From an uncultured Pelagibacteraceae bacterium (GTDB lineage Bacteria > Pseudomonadota > Alphaproteobacteria > Pelagibacterales > Pelagibacteraceae), in contig CACIWQ010000006.1 of NCBI GenBank assembly GCA_902590395.1, forward strand, positions 1-58,139: a stretch of 58,139 nt of DNA. The letters are read 5' to 3'. The notes below the pieces were generated by a model. The model did no database searches, was not told the origin of the DNA, and saw only the letters and a program-made list of their open reading frames with translations. This document shows positions 45,743 through 54,097 of this stretch, piece by piece. Made by a program: the position numbers and the translations under genes. The stretch's first letter is position 1, and each line of letters begins with the position of its first letter.

Positions 45743-46744
45743 ATGAACAAAAAAATATTAATATTTAGAACAGATAGAATTGGTGATTTACTTGTAAATT
45801 GTCCAATAATAATCTCTATAAAAAAACACTTCAAGTTGTCCAAAATTACATTGGTAGGATCCGAAAAAAATACCGAGTATGCAAAAACATTAGGAATATT
45901 CGATGATATTTATCAGTATCCATCTAAAGGCATAGTAAAAAGAATTAAATTTATATTTGAATTAAAAAAGATAAATTTTGATTATATTTTTATTTTTGAT
46001 GGAAAAGATAGATCTATGATTACCACGTTTTTTATTAAATCAAACAATAAGTATGCTATTACTTCAAACAAAAAAAACAATTTTATATGTAGGTTGCTTG
46101 GGATTAAATTTATAAAAGACAATGAAAATACAAATTTTAAACAAATATATGACCGGATAAAGGAGTTTTTGGATATAAAGATTTCTGAGAACAATTATGA
46201 CTTCCTCAGTAACAAATCAGATAATGCATTTGCATCACAAATACCAATTGATAAGTACTTGCATATACATTTGGATGAAAAGTGGGTTAATAATTTATAT
46301 ATTAAATCATATAAGGAAATTAATCCAAATTATAATGAATTTATAACCTTCTTAGGTAAAATTGCTGAATCAAATAATGTATTAATTACCACTGGTATTG
46401 TTGAGTTTAAATTACTTCACGATTTAAAGAATCAATTTTTTAAGAAAGTAAATGATAAAATTTATCTGAATGAAAATTACAAGAATAAAATTTATTTTAT
46501 TTATAAGCCAAGTTTTGATGATTTAGAATCTATTTTGAGAAAAACATATTTATTAATTTCGTGTCATGGGTCAATTACACATGCTTCTAATTCATTCAAT
46601 GTTAAAAAAATTGATATTATTGAACAAAATAGAGTTAAATTTTATAGAAGATACACGGCTCATTTAAACAATTACTCATGTGTATACAGGTCTAATTTTG
46701 AAGACTTGAAGGATAAATTATATAAAACTATATCTGTTAAATAG
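45743..46744 (+). CDS. Glycosyltransferase family 9 (heptosyltransferase-like)
   Basis: A 333-residue protein of the ADP-heptose:LPS heptosyltransferase family (GT9). It begins ILIFRTDRIGDLLVNCPIIISIKKHF, the GT9 opening with the conserved RxxxxGDxL. The central domain has YIFIFDGKDRSM and the C-terminal half ends with LLISCHGSITHASNSFNV, the nucleotide-sugar-binding loop. A role in lipopolysaccharide or surface glycan assembly is likely, but the sugar and acceptor are unknown. It directly abuts the GIY-YIG gene (no gap). Confidence 0.82.
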   Translation: MNKKILIFRTDRIGDLLVNCPIIISIKKHFKLSKITLVGSEKNTEYAKTLGIFDDIYQYPSKGIVKRIKFIFELKKINFDYIFIFDGKDRSMITTFFIKSNNKYAITSNKKNNFICRLLGIKFIKDNENTNFKQIYDRIKEFLDIKISENNYDFLSNKSDNAFASQIPIDKYLHIHLDEKWVNNLYIKSYKEINPNYNEFITFLGKIAESNNVLITTGIVEFKLLHDLKNQFFKKVNDKIYLNENYKNKIYFIYKPSFDDLESILRKTYLLISCHGSITHASNSFNVKKIDIIEQNRVKFYRRYTAHLNNYSCVYRSNFEDLKDKLYKTISVK

Positions 46745-46771
46745 ATCAATAATTTTTTTATAAATTTCATT

Positions 46772-47686
46772 TTAAATTTTTATTTTATTTAATGCATTGT
46801 TTTTGAATAGATTAGCTTCTTTTATATATCTTCTAACCATTTGAGTTGTCTTGTGTCCTGTCATAGCCATGATGCTTCTTTCCTCTGCTCCTAATTCGGC
46901 TGTTGAAGTAGCAAATCCCGATCTTAAGCTATGACCTGAATATTTGCTTGGATCTAACCCTGCCAAATACGAATATTTTTTTATTATCAATGCAACACTT
47001 TTATCTGAAATGTCAAAAATTTTTCCTGTTTTAATTTCTAATATATCAATCCATTTTTTTAATGAAGCTACAGGACAATATTTTGGGTTAGAAAAGTAGG
47101 GGATACCCTTCGTCATTCCTTCGCCAGATTGGTCAGTTTTTGATCTTTTGACAAATATTTTTACACCTTCAGTTACAAAGTCTAAATCCTCATAGTCTAT
47201 TGCTACTAACTCAGATCTTCTAAATCCACCAGAAAATCCAATCAGAATTAAAGCTCTATTTTTAATTCTACTTTTTTCATTTTTATCTTTATCAATCGCA
47301 TCAACTATTAATTTTAACTCATTGATTAATATTGGTTTTTTTGCTTTTTGATAACTTCCTAGTACTCGTTTTATGCCCATCAAATTTTCAGTAATCATTG
47401 GATGTTTTACATCAATGTAATGACCAGATATTTTGTGTATTACGCTAATAGAGGCCAACCTTCTCTTTAAAGTGCTAAATTTTGACGATTTGGATAAATG
47501 AGTTAAATAAAGTGTTATTATTTTTGGTTCAGATGGCATAGGTTTAAAACCATTTTTAATACAGAAGCTTGCAAAGTCTTTATAATCTGCTTTATATGCC
47601 CTTAGCGTGTTTGAGGCCTTGGAACTTCTAAGATTCTTTATAGTTTCCAATTCTAGGGATTTAACATCTGTTACTAAATCGTTCAT
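46772..47686 (-). CDS. Tyrosine recombinase/integrase
   Basis: A 304-residue site-specific recombinase with an N-terminal SAM-like DNA-binding domain (about 10-100) and a complete catalytic domain: Arg156 in GGFRRSELVA, Lys183 in SKTDQ, His252 and Arg255 in SGHSLRSGFAT, His278 in MTGHKTTQ, and the nucleophile Tyr287 in RRYI. All six positions are intact, so it should be active. It differs from XerC/XerD in the linker and lacks their usual genomic partner. It is leftward, its start is 4 bp from a perfect 9-7-9 inverted repeat, and two small unknown genes run the other way. This looks like a mobile-element or island integrase, though no att duplication was found. Confidence 0.93.
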   Translation of the reverse strand: MNDLVTDVKSLELETIKNLRSSKASNTLRAYKADYKDFASFCIKNGFKPMPSEPKIITLYLTHLSKSSKFSTLKRRLASISVIHKISGHYIDVKHPMITENLMGIKRVLGSYQKAKKPILINELKLIVDAIDKDKNEKSRIKNRALILIGFSGGFRRSELVAIDYEDLDFVTEGVKIFVKRSKTDQSGEGMTKGIPYFSNPKYCPVASLKKWIDILEIKTGKIFDISDKSVALIIKKYSYLAGLDPSKYSGHSLRSGFATSTAELGAEERSIMAMTGHKTTQMVRRYIKEANLFKNNALNKIKI

Positions 47687-47690
47687 ATTT

Positions 47691-47715
47691 TTCCGATAAC
47701 CATTAATTATCGGAA
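47691..47715. repeat. Perfect 9-bp inverted repeat with 7-bp centre by the integrase
   Basis: TTCCGATAA (47691-47699), seven bases, then TTATCGGAA (47707-47715). The arms are perfectly complementary. The geometry (9-bp arms, 7-bp centre) is the layout of tyrosine-recombinase core sites, and it lies 4 bp upstream of the integrase start codon. Alternatives are an operator for autoregulation or an RNA hairpin in the leader. Direct observation of the repeat; function inferred. Confidence 0.85.
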
Positions 47716-47762
47716 GTTATATATTGGATGAATTTTAAAGTCAACATATATAAATTTACTGG

Positions 47763-48008
47763 ATGGTAAAAAAAGATAGAAGAAAAGTAATAAAAACCAA
47801 AGTTGAAAAAGAAGTTATGGTCGATGAATTGGGTCTTGAAGATACACAAAGTTTTAAAGGAGCCCTTTTTAATCGACCTCTAACTTCCGTAGGCTTTTTT
47901 CTATTTATTTTAGGTCCTATAGTTGCCGTATATAATGGTTTTTTTGGTGGATTTATATGGATTGTTGGATGTGTAATAGCAGCTTATGGATCAGGTAAAA
48001 GGTTATAA
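47763..48008 (+). CDS. Small membrane protein of unknown function
   Basis: I do not recognise a family. The 81-residue product has a charged, Lys-rich N-terminus of about 40 residues and two predicted membrane helices (about 42-60 and 62-76: VGFFLFILGPIVAVYNGFF and IWIVGCVIAAYGSG), with GSGKRL at the end. ATG 47763 is the only plausible start. The next gene begins immediately after the stop. It is divergent from the integrase with 76 bp between starts. Confidence 0.55.
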   Translation: MVKKDRRKVIKTKVEKEVMVDELGLEDTQSFKGALFNRPLTSVGFFLFILGPIVAVYNGFFGGFIWIVGCVIAAYGSGKRL

Positions 48009-48401
48009 ATGTTTGGTAGTAGAAAACGAGTTATATTAGACAGAGGTCCAAGTTGGCCTGATTACCAGGTTGCTGAGCCGTTTGTAATTCGTTATTACCC
48101 CCTTTTTAGACATAGACCTAAGTGGTTTCCATTCAATATCTTCGTCCATAAGCTTCTAAAGAGCGATTTAGGGGACTTACACGACCATTATTGGTCATAT
48201 ATTACTATAATGCTAAAGGGAGGTTATTGGGAAACGACTGAAAAGGGTACTTTTTGGAGAAAACCTGGTTATATTGGGTTTAGAAGGTACAACATTAGGC
48301 ATAGTCTTAAGATACCAGAAGGAAAGTGTGCTTGGACGTTGTTGTTTGTTGGGCCCAAAAGGGAGGCAAAATTACACTCTAAATACGCAAAAAACCCTTA
48401 G
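48009..48401 (+). CDS. Cupin-fold-like small protein of unknown function
   Basis: A 130-residue protein rich in Trp, Tyr, Phe and Arg. The pattern HDHYWSYITIMLKGGYWE (residues 58-75), then GYIGFRRYNIRHSL (His98) and AWTLLFVGPKRE, matches the two conserved motifs of small single-domain cupins (HxH...E and ...H) often seen in phage and marine metagenomes. The metal-binding triad H58, H60 and H98 plus E75 is plausible but not proven. Base composition looks richer in G and C than neighbours, hinting at transfer. It abuts the 81-residue membrane gene and is followed by the diverged repeat. Confidence 0.55.
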   Translation: MFGSRKRVILDRGPSWPDYQVAEPFVIRYYPLFRHRPKWFPFNIFVHKLLKSDLGDLHDHYWSYITIMLKGGYWETTEKGTFWRKPGYIGFRRYNIRHSLKIPEGKCAWTLLFVGPKREAKLHSKYAKNP

Positions 48402-48554
48402 TTTAAGCCATTTTTTGGTTCTTTTGACCCCTTTTTTTTAAATCCGCTATATTCACCCTCCAGTTGTACCCTTTAGTCTAGATTTCTTAAACAAACCCCT
48501 TCTATGGCCGTTTAAACGCTATATTCGCATACTGCAACCCTTGTAGTTCAAGCC
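48393..48554. repeat. Diverged ~70-bp tandem repeat
   Basis: Two and a bit copies of a degenerate unit. Shared words recur in the same order: ACCCTT-(x)-AGT at 48394, 48468 and 48537; ACCCCTT at 48427 and 48495; CGCTATATTC at 48445 and 48517; and AACCCTT..AGTT.AAGCC at 48393-48409 and 48536-48554. Spacings are 68-74 bp. The first copy runs into the end of the cupin-like gene. Function unknown; a recombinase arm-site cluster or an old duplication are possible. Confidence 0.6.
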
Positions 48555-48787
48555 TTAATTGAACTTCTTTTTTATTTATATTTGCTTAAATTAGCCCTAA
48601 TTTATAAGGATTATTTTACCTAAAAATCGTTATGCTTTACTAATGTTTAAATAAGTGGCCATTTTACTTACTTATTTGGTTTTTTTATTGATTATATATA
48701 TAGATTATAATTTACTTTATGTTTATTAAGTAACTTACTGATTTTATTATATATTTTAATATACTTAAAGTGATACTTTAAATATTA
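48402..48787. other. 386-bp non-coding stretch after the cupin-like gene
   Basis: This is the longest gene-free stretch of the window. Its first part (to 48554) holds the diverged tandem repeat. From about 48660 to 48787 it is extremely AT-rich with alternating TA runs. No ORF of useful length, no tRNA and no classic terminator are seen. It is unusual here because most gaps in this genome are below 20 bp. Confidence 0.7.
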
Positions 48788-49639
48788 TTATTTAACAATA
48801 ACAACTGAACGCTCTCTAAACGATATATAAACACCCGAACATATGATGATAGCTAACCCAACCCAGGTCCAATAGTGTGGAAAGTCAGAAAAGAAATAAT
48901 AACCCAAAATTACATTTGTAACTATTTCGAAATAACCGTAAGGAGCCAATTTAGATGCATCAGCATATTTAAGAGATAAAATTAAAAATAAGTGACCAAG
49001 ACATGCAAAGATTCCCATCAAAGCAAGTAATGACCATTGATTGAAAGTAGGATTTACCCAAACAATAGGAACAATGAATGATCCAATAACTGCCCCTACT
49101 ACACCAGTTAATAGTAAAGTTAATAAAGGACTATCAGATGTATGAAGTTTACGAGTTATAACAAGATAAATGCCGTAGAAAAAACCTGTTCCTAGCGCCG
49201 ATATACTCGCTAAATTAAATTCGATTAATCCAGGTCTAATTACAATTAAACTTCCTATAAAACCAATTATTACTGCAGACCATCTTCTAAAACCTACTTT
49301 TTCACCTAAAAAAATAGGTGATAAAGCTGTGGTAATTAATGGTGCTACAAAAGCGAGTGTTAAAGCTTTTGCCATTGAAATTATAGAGATAGAGTAAAAA
49401 AATAATACATTAGCACAAAATAAAGTTAACCCTCTAAAAAATTGTAACTTTGGTTGAGAACTCATAGTTAAATTTTTTCTAAAGAAAAGAAACATAAAGG
49501 GTAAGGTAAAAAAAACTGTAAAAAAATATCTAGCCCATGTAATTTGAAAAAAGGATAATTCAGCACTTAAATACTTGGCTATGGTATCCATGAAGGGTAA
49601 AATAGCCCACGCTAAAAGATTATAAGATATAGCCTTCAC
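48788..49639 (-). CDS. EamA/DMT family transporter
   Basis: A 283-residue membrane protein with ten predicted helices in two EamA repeats: LLAWAILPFMDTIAKYLSAE opens the first, and GTGFFYGIYLVITRKLH opens the second; the loop LGEKVGFRRWSAVIIGFIGSLIVIRPG is typical. The group exports or imports small metabolites; the substrate is unknown. It is the last of four leftward genes (NDUFS4-like, SbmA-like, AEC, EamA) downstream of tRNA-Pro. Confidence 0.9.
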   Translation of the reverse strand: MKAISYNLLAWAILPFMDTIAKYLSAELSFFQITWARYFFTVFFTLPFMFLFFRKNLTMSSQPKLQFFRGLTLFCANVLFFYSISIISMAKALTLAFVAPLITTALSPIFLGEKVGFRRWSAVIIGFIGSLIVIRPGLIEFNLASISALGTGFFYGIYLVITRKLHTSDSPLLTLLLTGVVGAVIGSFIVPIVWVNPTFNQWSLLALMGIFACLGHLFLILSLKYADASKLAPYGYFEIVTNVILGYYFFSDFPHYWTWVGLAIIICSGVYISFRERSVVIVK

Positions 49640-49641
49640 AA

Positions 49642-50541
49642 CTAGTTAAAATATTTCAAAGAAATAAATACTACAACTATTAAAGTAAAAAATGATAAAA
49701 ATGTGGATAAAGCAACAGTACTTGCTATGCTGTTAGATATTTTTTTAGGAGAGTAAATTTCACCAATTAAAAAAGTAAGTACAGCTGACGGCATAGAAGC
49801 TTGTATAAACATAACACCCGCCTCAACACCGGAAAGATTAAAAAATCTTACAAAAGCAAAACCAACGATAGGTCCAATTATCACTCTAGTTAACGAATAC
49901 ACTAATGTTTCTTGGAATGAAAAAACTTTTATTTTTGATAATGCTACTCCTAGAGACATTAAAACTAGAAAAATAGCAGAATATCCAATTAAAAAAGTGG
50001 TGTTTTCTAAAAATTTAGGTGAAGGAATTTCATAATAAACAAAAAATAGTGAAACAAAAAGTGCATACACTGGTATACAATTAATCAACGGTCTCAAGGA
50101 AAATTTTTTACTGGCAAGCAAAATTCCGATACTAAAATGAAAAATTAAAATCATTGCAGTAGCTGCCGTAGCAATAGCTAAACCCATTTTTCCGTAAGCA
50201 AATAAACATAACGGCATGCCCATGTTTCCTGTGTTAGGTAAAATAAGCGGAGGGAGTAATCTGTATATATCTTTATTTAAAATTTTTAATAGCAAAACAC
50301 CTATAATGGAAAAAATTAACACATATAAGGTTATGTAGTATGAAAATCGTAAAAAAAGCTCCACACTTAAGTTAGTAGTCGTAAATGAGTAGAAAATAAT
50401 AGCTGGTAGACCAAAATTTCCAGCGAAAGTAGTGATAAACTTGGTGTCAAACTTAGGATCTTTTTTTCCATACCAATAACCAATCCCAATGGTAAAAAAT
50501 ACTGGAAACAACACCTCGAATAGCTTTGACAAAAGATCCAT
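49642..50541 (-). CDS. AEC (auxin efflux carrier) family transporter
   Basis: A 299-residue membrane protein of the AEC family, with ten predicted helices. The N-terminus is VLFPVFFTIGIGYWYGKKDPKF, and PLILPNTGNMGMPLCLFAYG is the conserved region with the NTGNxG motif; the C-terminal ASMPSAVLTFLIGEIY is also typical. Bacterial members such as MdcF or YfdV-like carriers move organic acids, so a carboxylate is a reasonable guess. It lies 2 bp from both neighbours, so it is cotranscribed with them. Confidence 0.9.
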   Translation of the reverse strand: MDLLSKLFEVLFPVFFTIGIGYWYGKKDPKFDTKFITTFAGNFGLPAIIFYSFTTTNLSVELFLRFSYYITLYVLIFSIIGVLLLKILNKDIYRLLPPLILPNTGNMGMPLCLFAYGKMGLAIATAATAMILIFHFSIGILLASKKFSLRPLINCIPVYALFVSLFFVYYEIPSPKFLENTTFLIGYSAIFLVLMSLGVALSKIKVFSFQETLVYSLTRVIIGPIVGFAFVRFFNLSGVEAGVMFIQASMPSAVLTFLIGEIYSPKKISNSIASTVALSTFLSFFTLIVVVFISLKYFN

Positions 50542-50543
50542 TG

Positions 50544-51542
50544 TTATCTAGATATTCCAGCGCTTAAATGCTTGGTTTCATTAAAACCTATGGATTTTTC
50601 AAATTCACTTAATCTTCTGTAAATTGATCTTAGTTCTGTAATTCTAGTCCAGTTTTGCATAAACAATGAAAAACTACTTTGCACTTCACGAAAAGCACTG
50701 GATGTTTGAATTAAAACACCTAAGGTCATTGCACCAGTAAACAAGCCTGGACCCATTAATATGTATGGAACAATTATCATCGACTGATTGTACATAATTA
50801 ACCATAAATCAAAATATCCGTAATGAAGAAATAAACGATGATAATTAAATTTTATTCCAGCAAATAATTCAAATATAGTTGGTGGCTTTGCATATTCAAT
50901 TCTATCATCTTCACCGTAAACAAGTTCTTTTCTAAATGCCGCCTCAACAACTTGATTGTTGTATTCTAATCCAGGAAGTTTAATGCCAACGAACCAGCTA
51001 ATAATAACACCACCTAAACTTGCGATCAAAGATACATAAACTAATGATCCATTGATATCTTTCAACCATGGTATAATTACATTTGAAGATAGACCCCAGA
51101 GTATCGGTGTGAATGCTATCAATAACATAATTGCTCTAATTATTTGTAGTCCTAAACTTTCAACTATTCTGGCAAAATTCATACAATCTTCTTGGATTCT
51201 CTGAGACGCACCTTCAACTTTAGAATCAACTTTTTTCCAGTAAGGCATGTATGCAAAAGTCATGGCTTCTCTCCATCTGAAAGCATACAAGCGAGTGAAG
51301 TAATTTGTAATTGTATAAATTATAACGTAAGGAATAGCCAATTTTAGAAATAGAAATATACCATCATAAAATTCAGATACTTCTCTTTCTGTTGCTTTTT
51401 GAAGTAGATCGTAAAAGTTTTTGTACCATTCGTTAATTTTTACATCTATCCAAGTTTGAGCAAGGAGAGATCCGATTATAAAAATAAAACCTCCCCAAGC
51501 CCACAAAGCCCATCTTCTATTAAGAAAAAAACTTTTTAACAT
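50544..51542 (-). CDS. SbmA/BacA-like family transporter
   Basis: A 332-residue membrane protein of the SbmA/BacA-like family: WIDVKINEWYKNFYDLLQKA, TRLYAFRWREAMTFAYMPYWKK, QRIQEDCMNFARIVE and GALTLGVLIQTSSAFREVQSSFS are characteristic. The family forms homodimeric peptide transporters driven by the proton gradient and looks like the membrane half of an ABC exporter without ATPase. It is about 70 residues shorter than classical BacA; the C-terminal periplasmic part is reduced. Substrate unknown; BacA imports peptides and supports very-long-chain fatty-acid metabolism in rhizobia. Confidence 0.87.
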   Translation of the reverse strand: MLKSFFLNRRWALWAWGGFIFIIGSLLAQTWIDVKINEWYKNFYDLLQKATEREVSEFYDGIFLFLKLAIPYVIIYTITNYFTRLYAFRWREAMTFAYMPYWKKVDSKVEGASQRIQEDCMNFARIVESLGLQIIRAIMLLIAFTPILWGLSSNVIIPWLKDINGSLVYVSLIASLGGVIISWFVGIKLPGLEYNNQVVEAAFRKELVYGEDDRIEYAKPPTIFELFAGIKFNYHRLFLHYGYFDLWLIMYNQSMIIVPYILMGPGLFTGAMTLGVLIQTSSAFREVQSSFSLFMQNWTRITELRSIYRRLSEFEKSIGFNETKHLSAGISR

Positions 51543-51830
51543 TTATTTGCTTTTTAAAAAATTATCGGCGTAAGACTTCTTTATTATCTTACGTTTTTGC
51601 GGTTCTACTATATAATAATCTATATTATTTTTTTTAGCATAGTTTATTGCTTGTTCTTTAGAATTAAATTGAAGCTTAATTTCAGACATTGTATCTTTAG
51701 AGCTTTCCCAACCCATCAGTGGGTCAATTCCGGTATCTAAAGTGTCAAATTCTAATAACCAATTTTTTGTATTTCTAATTCCAGATTGCATGGCGGTTTT
51801 AGTTGGTCTGTATATTTTTGCTCTTTTCAT
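51543..51830 (-). CDS. NDUFS4-like complex I accessory subunit
   Basis: A 95-residue protein of the ETC complex I NDUFS4/AQDQ family found in mitochondria and alphaproteobacteria. It has AKIYRPTKTAMQSGIRNTKNWLLEFD near the start, WESSKDTMSEIKLQFNSKEQAINYAKKN, and the final DYYIVEPQKRKIIKKSYADNF. It strengthens the NADH dehydrogenase N-module; nuo genes are not in the window. The leftward neighbours are transporter genes and tRNA-Pro lies upstream. Confidence 0.88.
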   Translation of the reverse strand: MKRAKIYRPTKTAMQSGIRNTKNWLLEFDTLDTGIDPLMGWESSKDTMSEIKLQFNSKEQAINYAKKNNIDYYIVEPQKRKIIKKSYADNFLKSK

Positions 51831-51881
51831 TGATTAAAACACTTAATAATTACTTTTAGCATAATAGGTTTCTTAATTAAA

Positions 51882-51958
<77 letters not shown>

Positions 51959-52003
51959 CTGTCTCAATTGTTTTATAGTTTAATTGTCGATTTTTAGCAA
52001 TAA

Positions 52004-52849
52004 CTATAAATATCCCAATTCGTTCATTTCGTCTTTAAAATTAGTTTCTATTTTTTTGATTAAATTTTTATCTAATAGAGTTTTCCAGTTATTTTTAGTT
52101 CCCAAATTAAAAAATTTGATTTTTTTTTTGGTAATTTTGGACATGACGGATTCCTCAAAACCAACTTTTTTTTCCATAATACTAAGTTTGTCAAAACTGG
52201 TAGATAAAATTGATTTATCTATTTTATTTTGATCTATGGAAATATTAATAATCCTTGATATGAAGTTAAGAATTGAGATAAATTTTTTTTTAGGTTCTGA
52301 TATTAGATCTTCATATTTAATTATTAAAATTGGGCAAAAATTAATATTTTTCCAAGATTTATAATGATCTGACCAATTTCCAATAAAATTAAAATCTTTT
52401 ATTTCATTTTTTTTATTAGTTTCAGGAAAAATAATTTTTCTCTTATTTGTCATAAAATCGAAAGCTTCATCTATTTTTAGTTCATAATGATGAGCTAATG
52501 AAGTAATTAAATTTCTTGGGTCTCTTACTATATATATTGCAGCTGCAGTATTATTTTTATCAGTAAATTTATTTCCGTTTATTGTGCAAAGCGCATTATG
52601 GGTCTTTAGAAAATGGATTTTCTGATCTTTATTAATAATTTCTTGATTTAAAATCCAATTTCTTGAAACGATGTCTTGATTATTATGACTCTTATCTATA
52701 TTTTCCGAAAGACTTTTTACAGAGAATCGCTCGATATTTTCCAATAATTTAAAACTAAAATCTCCATCATCAGAAAATATATATGAAGAAAGTAATGATC
52801 TTATCCAAGTATTTCCACTTTTAGGGTATGAAGCTATCCAAATTATCAT
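52004..52849 (-). CDS. Sulfotransferase domain protein
   Basis: A 281-residue single-domain sulfotransferase. The PAPS-binding loop is IWIASYPKSGNTWIRSLL (PKSGNTW at 9-15), the 3'-phosphate region is IYIVRDPRNLITSLAHHYELK, and YEDLISEPKKKFISILNFI follows. The C-terminal KTLLDKNLIKKIETNF resembles the last helix of the family. Acceptor unknown; related marine genes modify glycans or lipids. It is leftward, 45 bp from tRNA-Pro, divergent from nhaA. Confidence 0.87.
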   Translation of the reverse strand: MIIWIASYPKSGNTWIRSLLSSYIFSDDGDFSFKLLENIERFSVKSLSENIDKSHNNQDIVSRNWILNQEIINKDQKIHFLKTHNALCTINGNKFTDKNNTAAAIYIVRDPRNLITSLAHHYELKIDEAFDFMTNKRKIIFPETNKKNEIKDFNFIGNWSDHYKSWKNINFCPILIIKYEDLISEPKKKFISILNFISRIINISIDQNKIDKSILSTSFDKLSIMEKKVGFEESVMSKITKKKIKFFNLGTKNNWKTLLDKNLIKKIETNFKDEMNELGYL

Positions 52850-52910
52850 TTAATTAATATATACAATTCTAAACAATTATTTAATATTATGTTATTAACA
52901 ATTAAGTTTC

Positions 52911-54086
52911 ATGATTAATTATTTTACGGCTCCATTTAGGTGGTTTTTTAAATTAGAAGCTGCAAGCGGACTAGTTTTATTATTAGCAGCTATTGTAGCT
53001 TTAATATTAAGTAATTCAAATTTTAGTGACCTGTACTTTAAAATATTAAGCATTCACTTATTAATTGGTACTGAAAGTTTCGGTTTAGATTTAAGTATTT
53101 TACACTGGATTAACGATGCCTTAATGGCTGTTTTTTTCTTTATAGTAACTTTAGAAATTAAAAGAGAATTTATTCAAGGGGAGCTATCAAAACCTAAACA
53201 AGCGCTTCTACCAATTATAGGTGCTGTTGGAGGAATGGCTGTACCTGCTCTAATTTATATAATTATTAATTTTGAAACTGGCTACACCATAAAAGGATGG
53301 GCTATACCATCAGCCACCGATATAGCTTTTTCCATTGGTGTTTTATCACTTCTTGGTTCAAGAGTGCCGATATCATTAAAAGTTTTTTTAGTGGCGCTAG
53401 CAATAATTGATGATTTGGGAGCAATAATAATTATCGCATTTTTTTACTCATCGGAGCTTCAATATAATTATCTATTATTAATGGTTGTATCTTTTATTTT
53501 ATTACTTCTATTCAACAAATTTAATATAAAAAAATTTACACCATTTTTTTTAATTGGTATTTTGTTGTGGTATTTTACACATGGATCGGGAATACATTCT
53601 ACAATAGCTGGCGTTTTGCTTGCAGCAACTATTCCGCATAGAAAAAATGAAAAGGATTATTCTCTGCTTCTAAAATTAGAACATATGCTTTCTCCTTATG
53701 TGGCTTTTGGAATAATGCCCCTTTTTGCATTAGCAAATGCAGGGGTAGTTTTAAAGGACATTTCTTTTAACTCTCTTCTTGCTCCAGTGCCGTTAGGAAT
53801 ATTATGTGGTTTATTTTTTGGTAAACAAATTGGAGTATTTTTATTTTCATTTATATCAGTAAAATTAAAAATAGCCGAAATGCCTTCAAATTCAAATTGG
53901 ATTAAATTTTATGCTGTTGGAATTCTTACTGGAATAGGATTTACAATGAGCTTGTTTGTTGGGAACTTGGCTTTCGTTGACCATATTAATGAAATGGACG
54001 GTGTAAAAATTGGTGTTTTAAGTGGGTCATTTTTGTCAGCGATAGTAGGCTACTTTATGTTATTTATAGTTACAAAAAAAAAATAA
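52911..54086 (+). CDS. nhaA: Na+/H+ antiporter NhaA
   Basis: NhaA exchanges cytoplasmic Na+ or Li+ for external H+, important for pH and salt balance in seawater. The 391-residue protein has twelve predicted helices; the two essential Asp residues are D167 and D168 in ALAIIDDLGAI, and LEIKREFIQGELSKPKQALLP and PSATDIAFSIGVL are conserved. Length is that of the E. coli protein. The glutathione peroxidase follows after 11 bp. Confidence 0.97.
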   Translation: MINYFTAPFRWFFKLEAASGLVLLLAAIVALILSNSNFSDLYFKILSIHLLIGTESFGLDLSILHWINDALMAVFFFIVTLEIKREFIQGELSKPKQALLPIIGAVGGMAVPALIYIIINFETGYTIKGWAIPSATDIAFSIGVLSLLGSRVPISLKVFLVALAIIDDLGAIIIIAFFYSSELQYNYLLLMVVSFILLLLFNKFNIKKFTPFFLIGILLWYFTHGSGIHSTIAGVLLAATIPHRKNEKDYSLLLKLEHMLSPYVAFGIMPLFALANAGVVLKDISFNSLLAPVPLGILCGLFFGKQIGVFLFSFISVKLKIAEMPSNSNWIKFYAVGILTGIGFTMSLFVGNLAFVDHINEMDGVKIGVLSGSFLSAIVGYFMLFIVTKKK

Positions 54087-54097
54087 TAACCTTTTAA

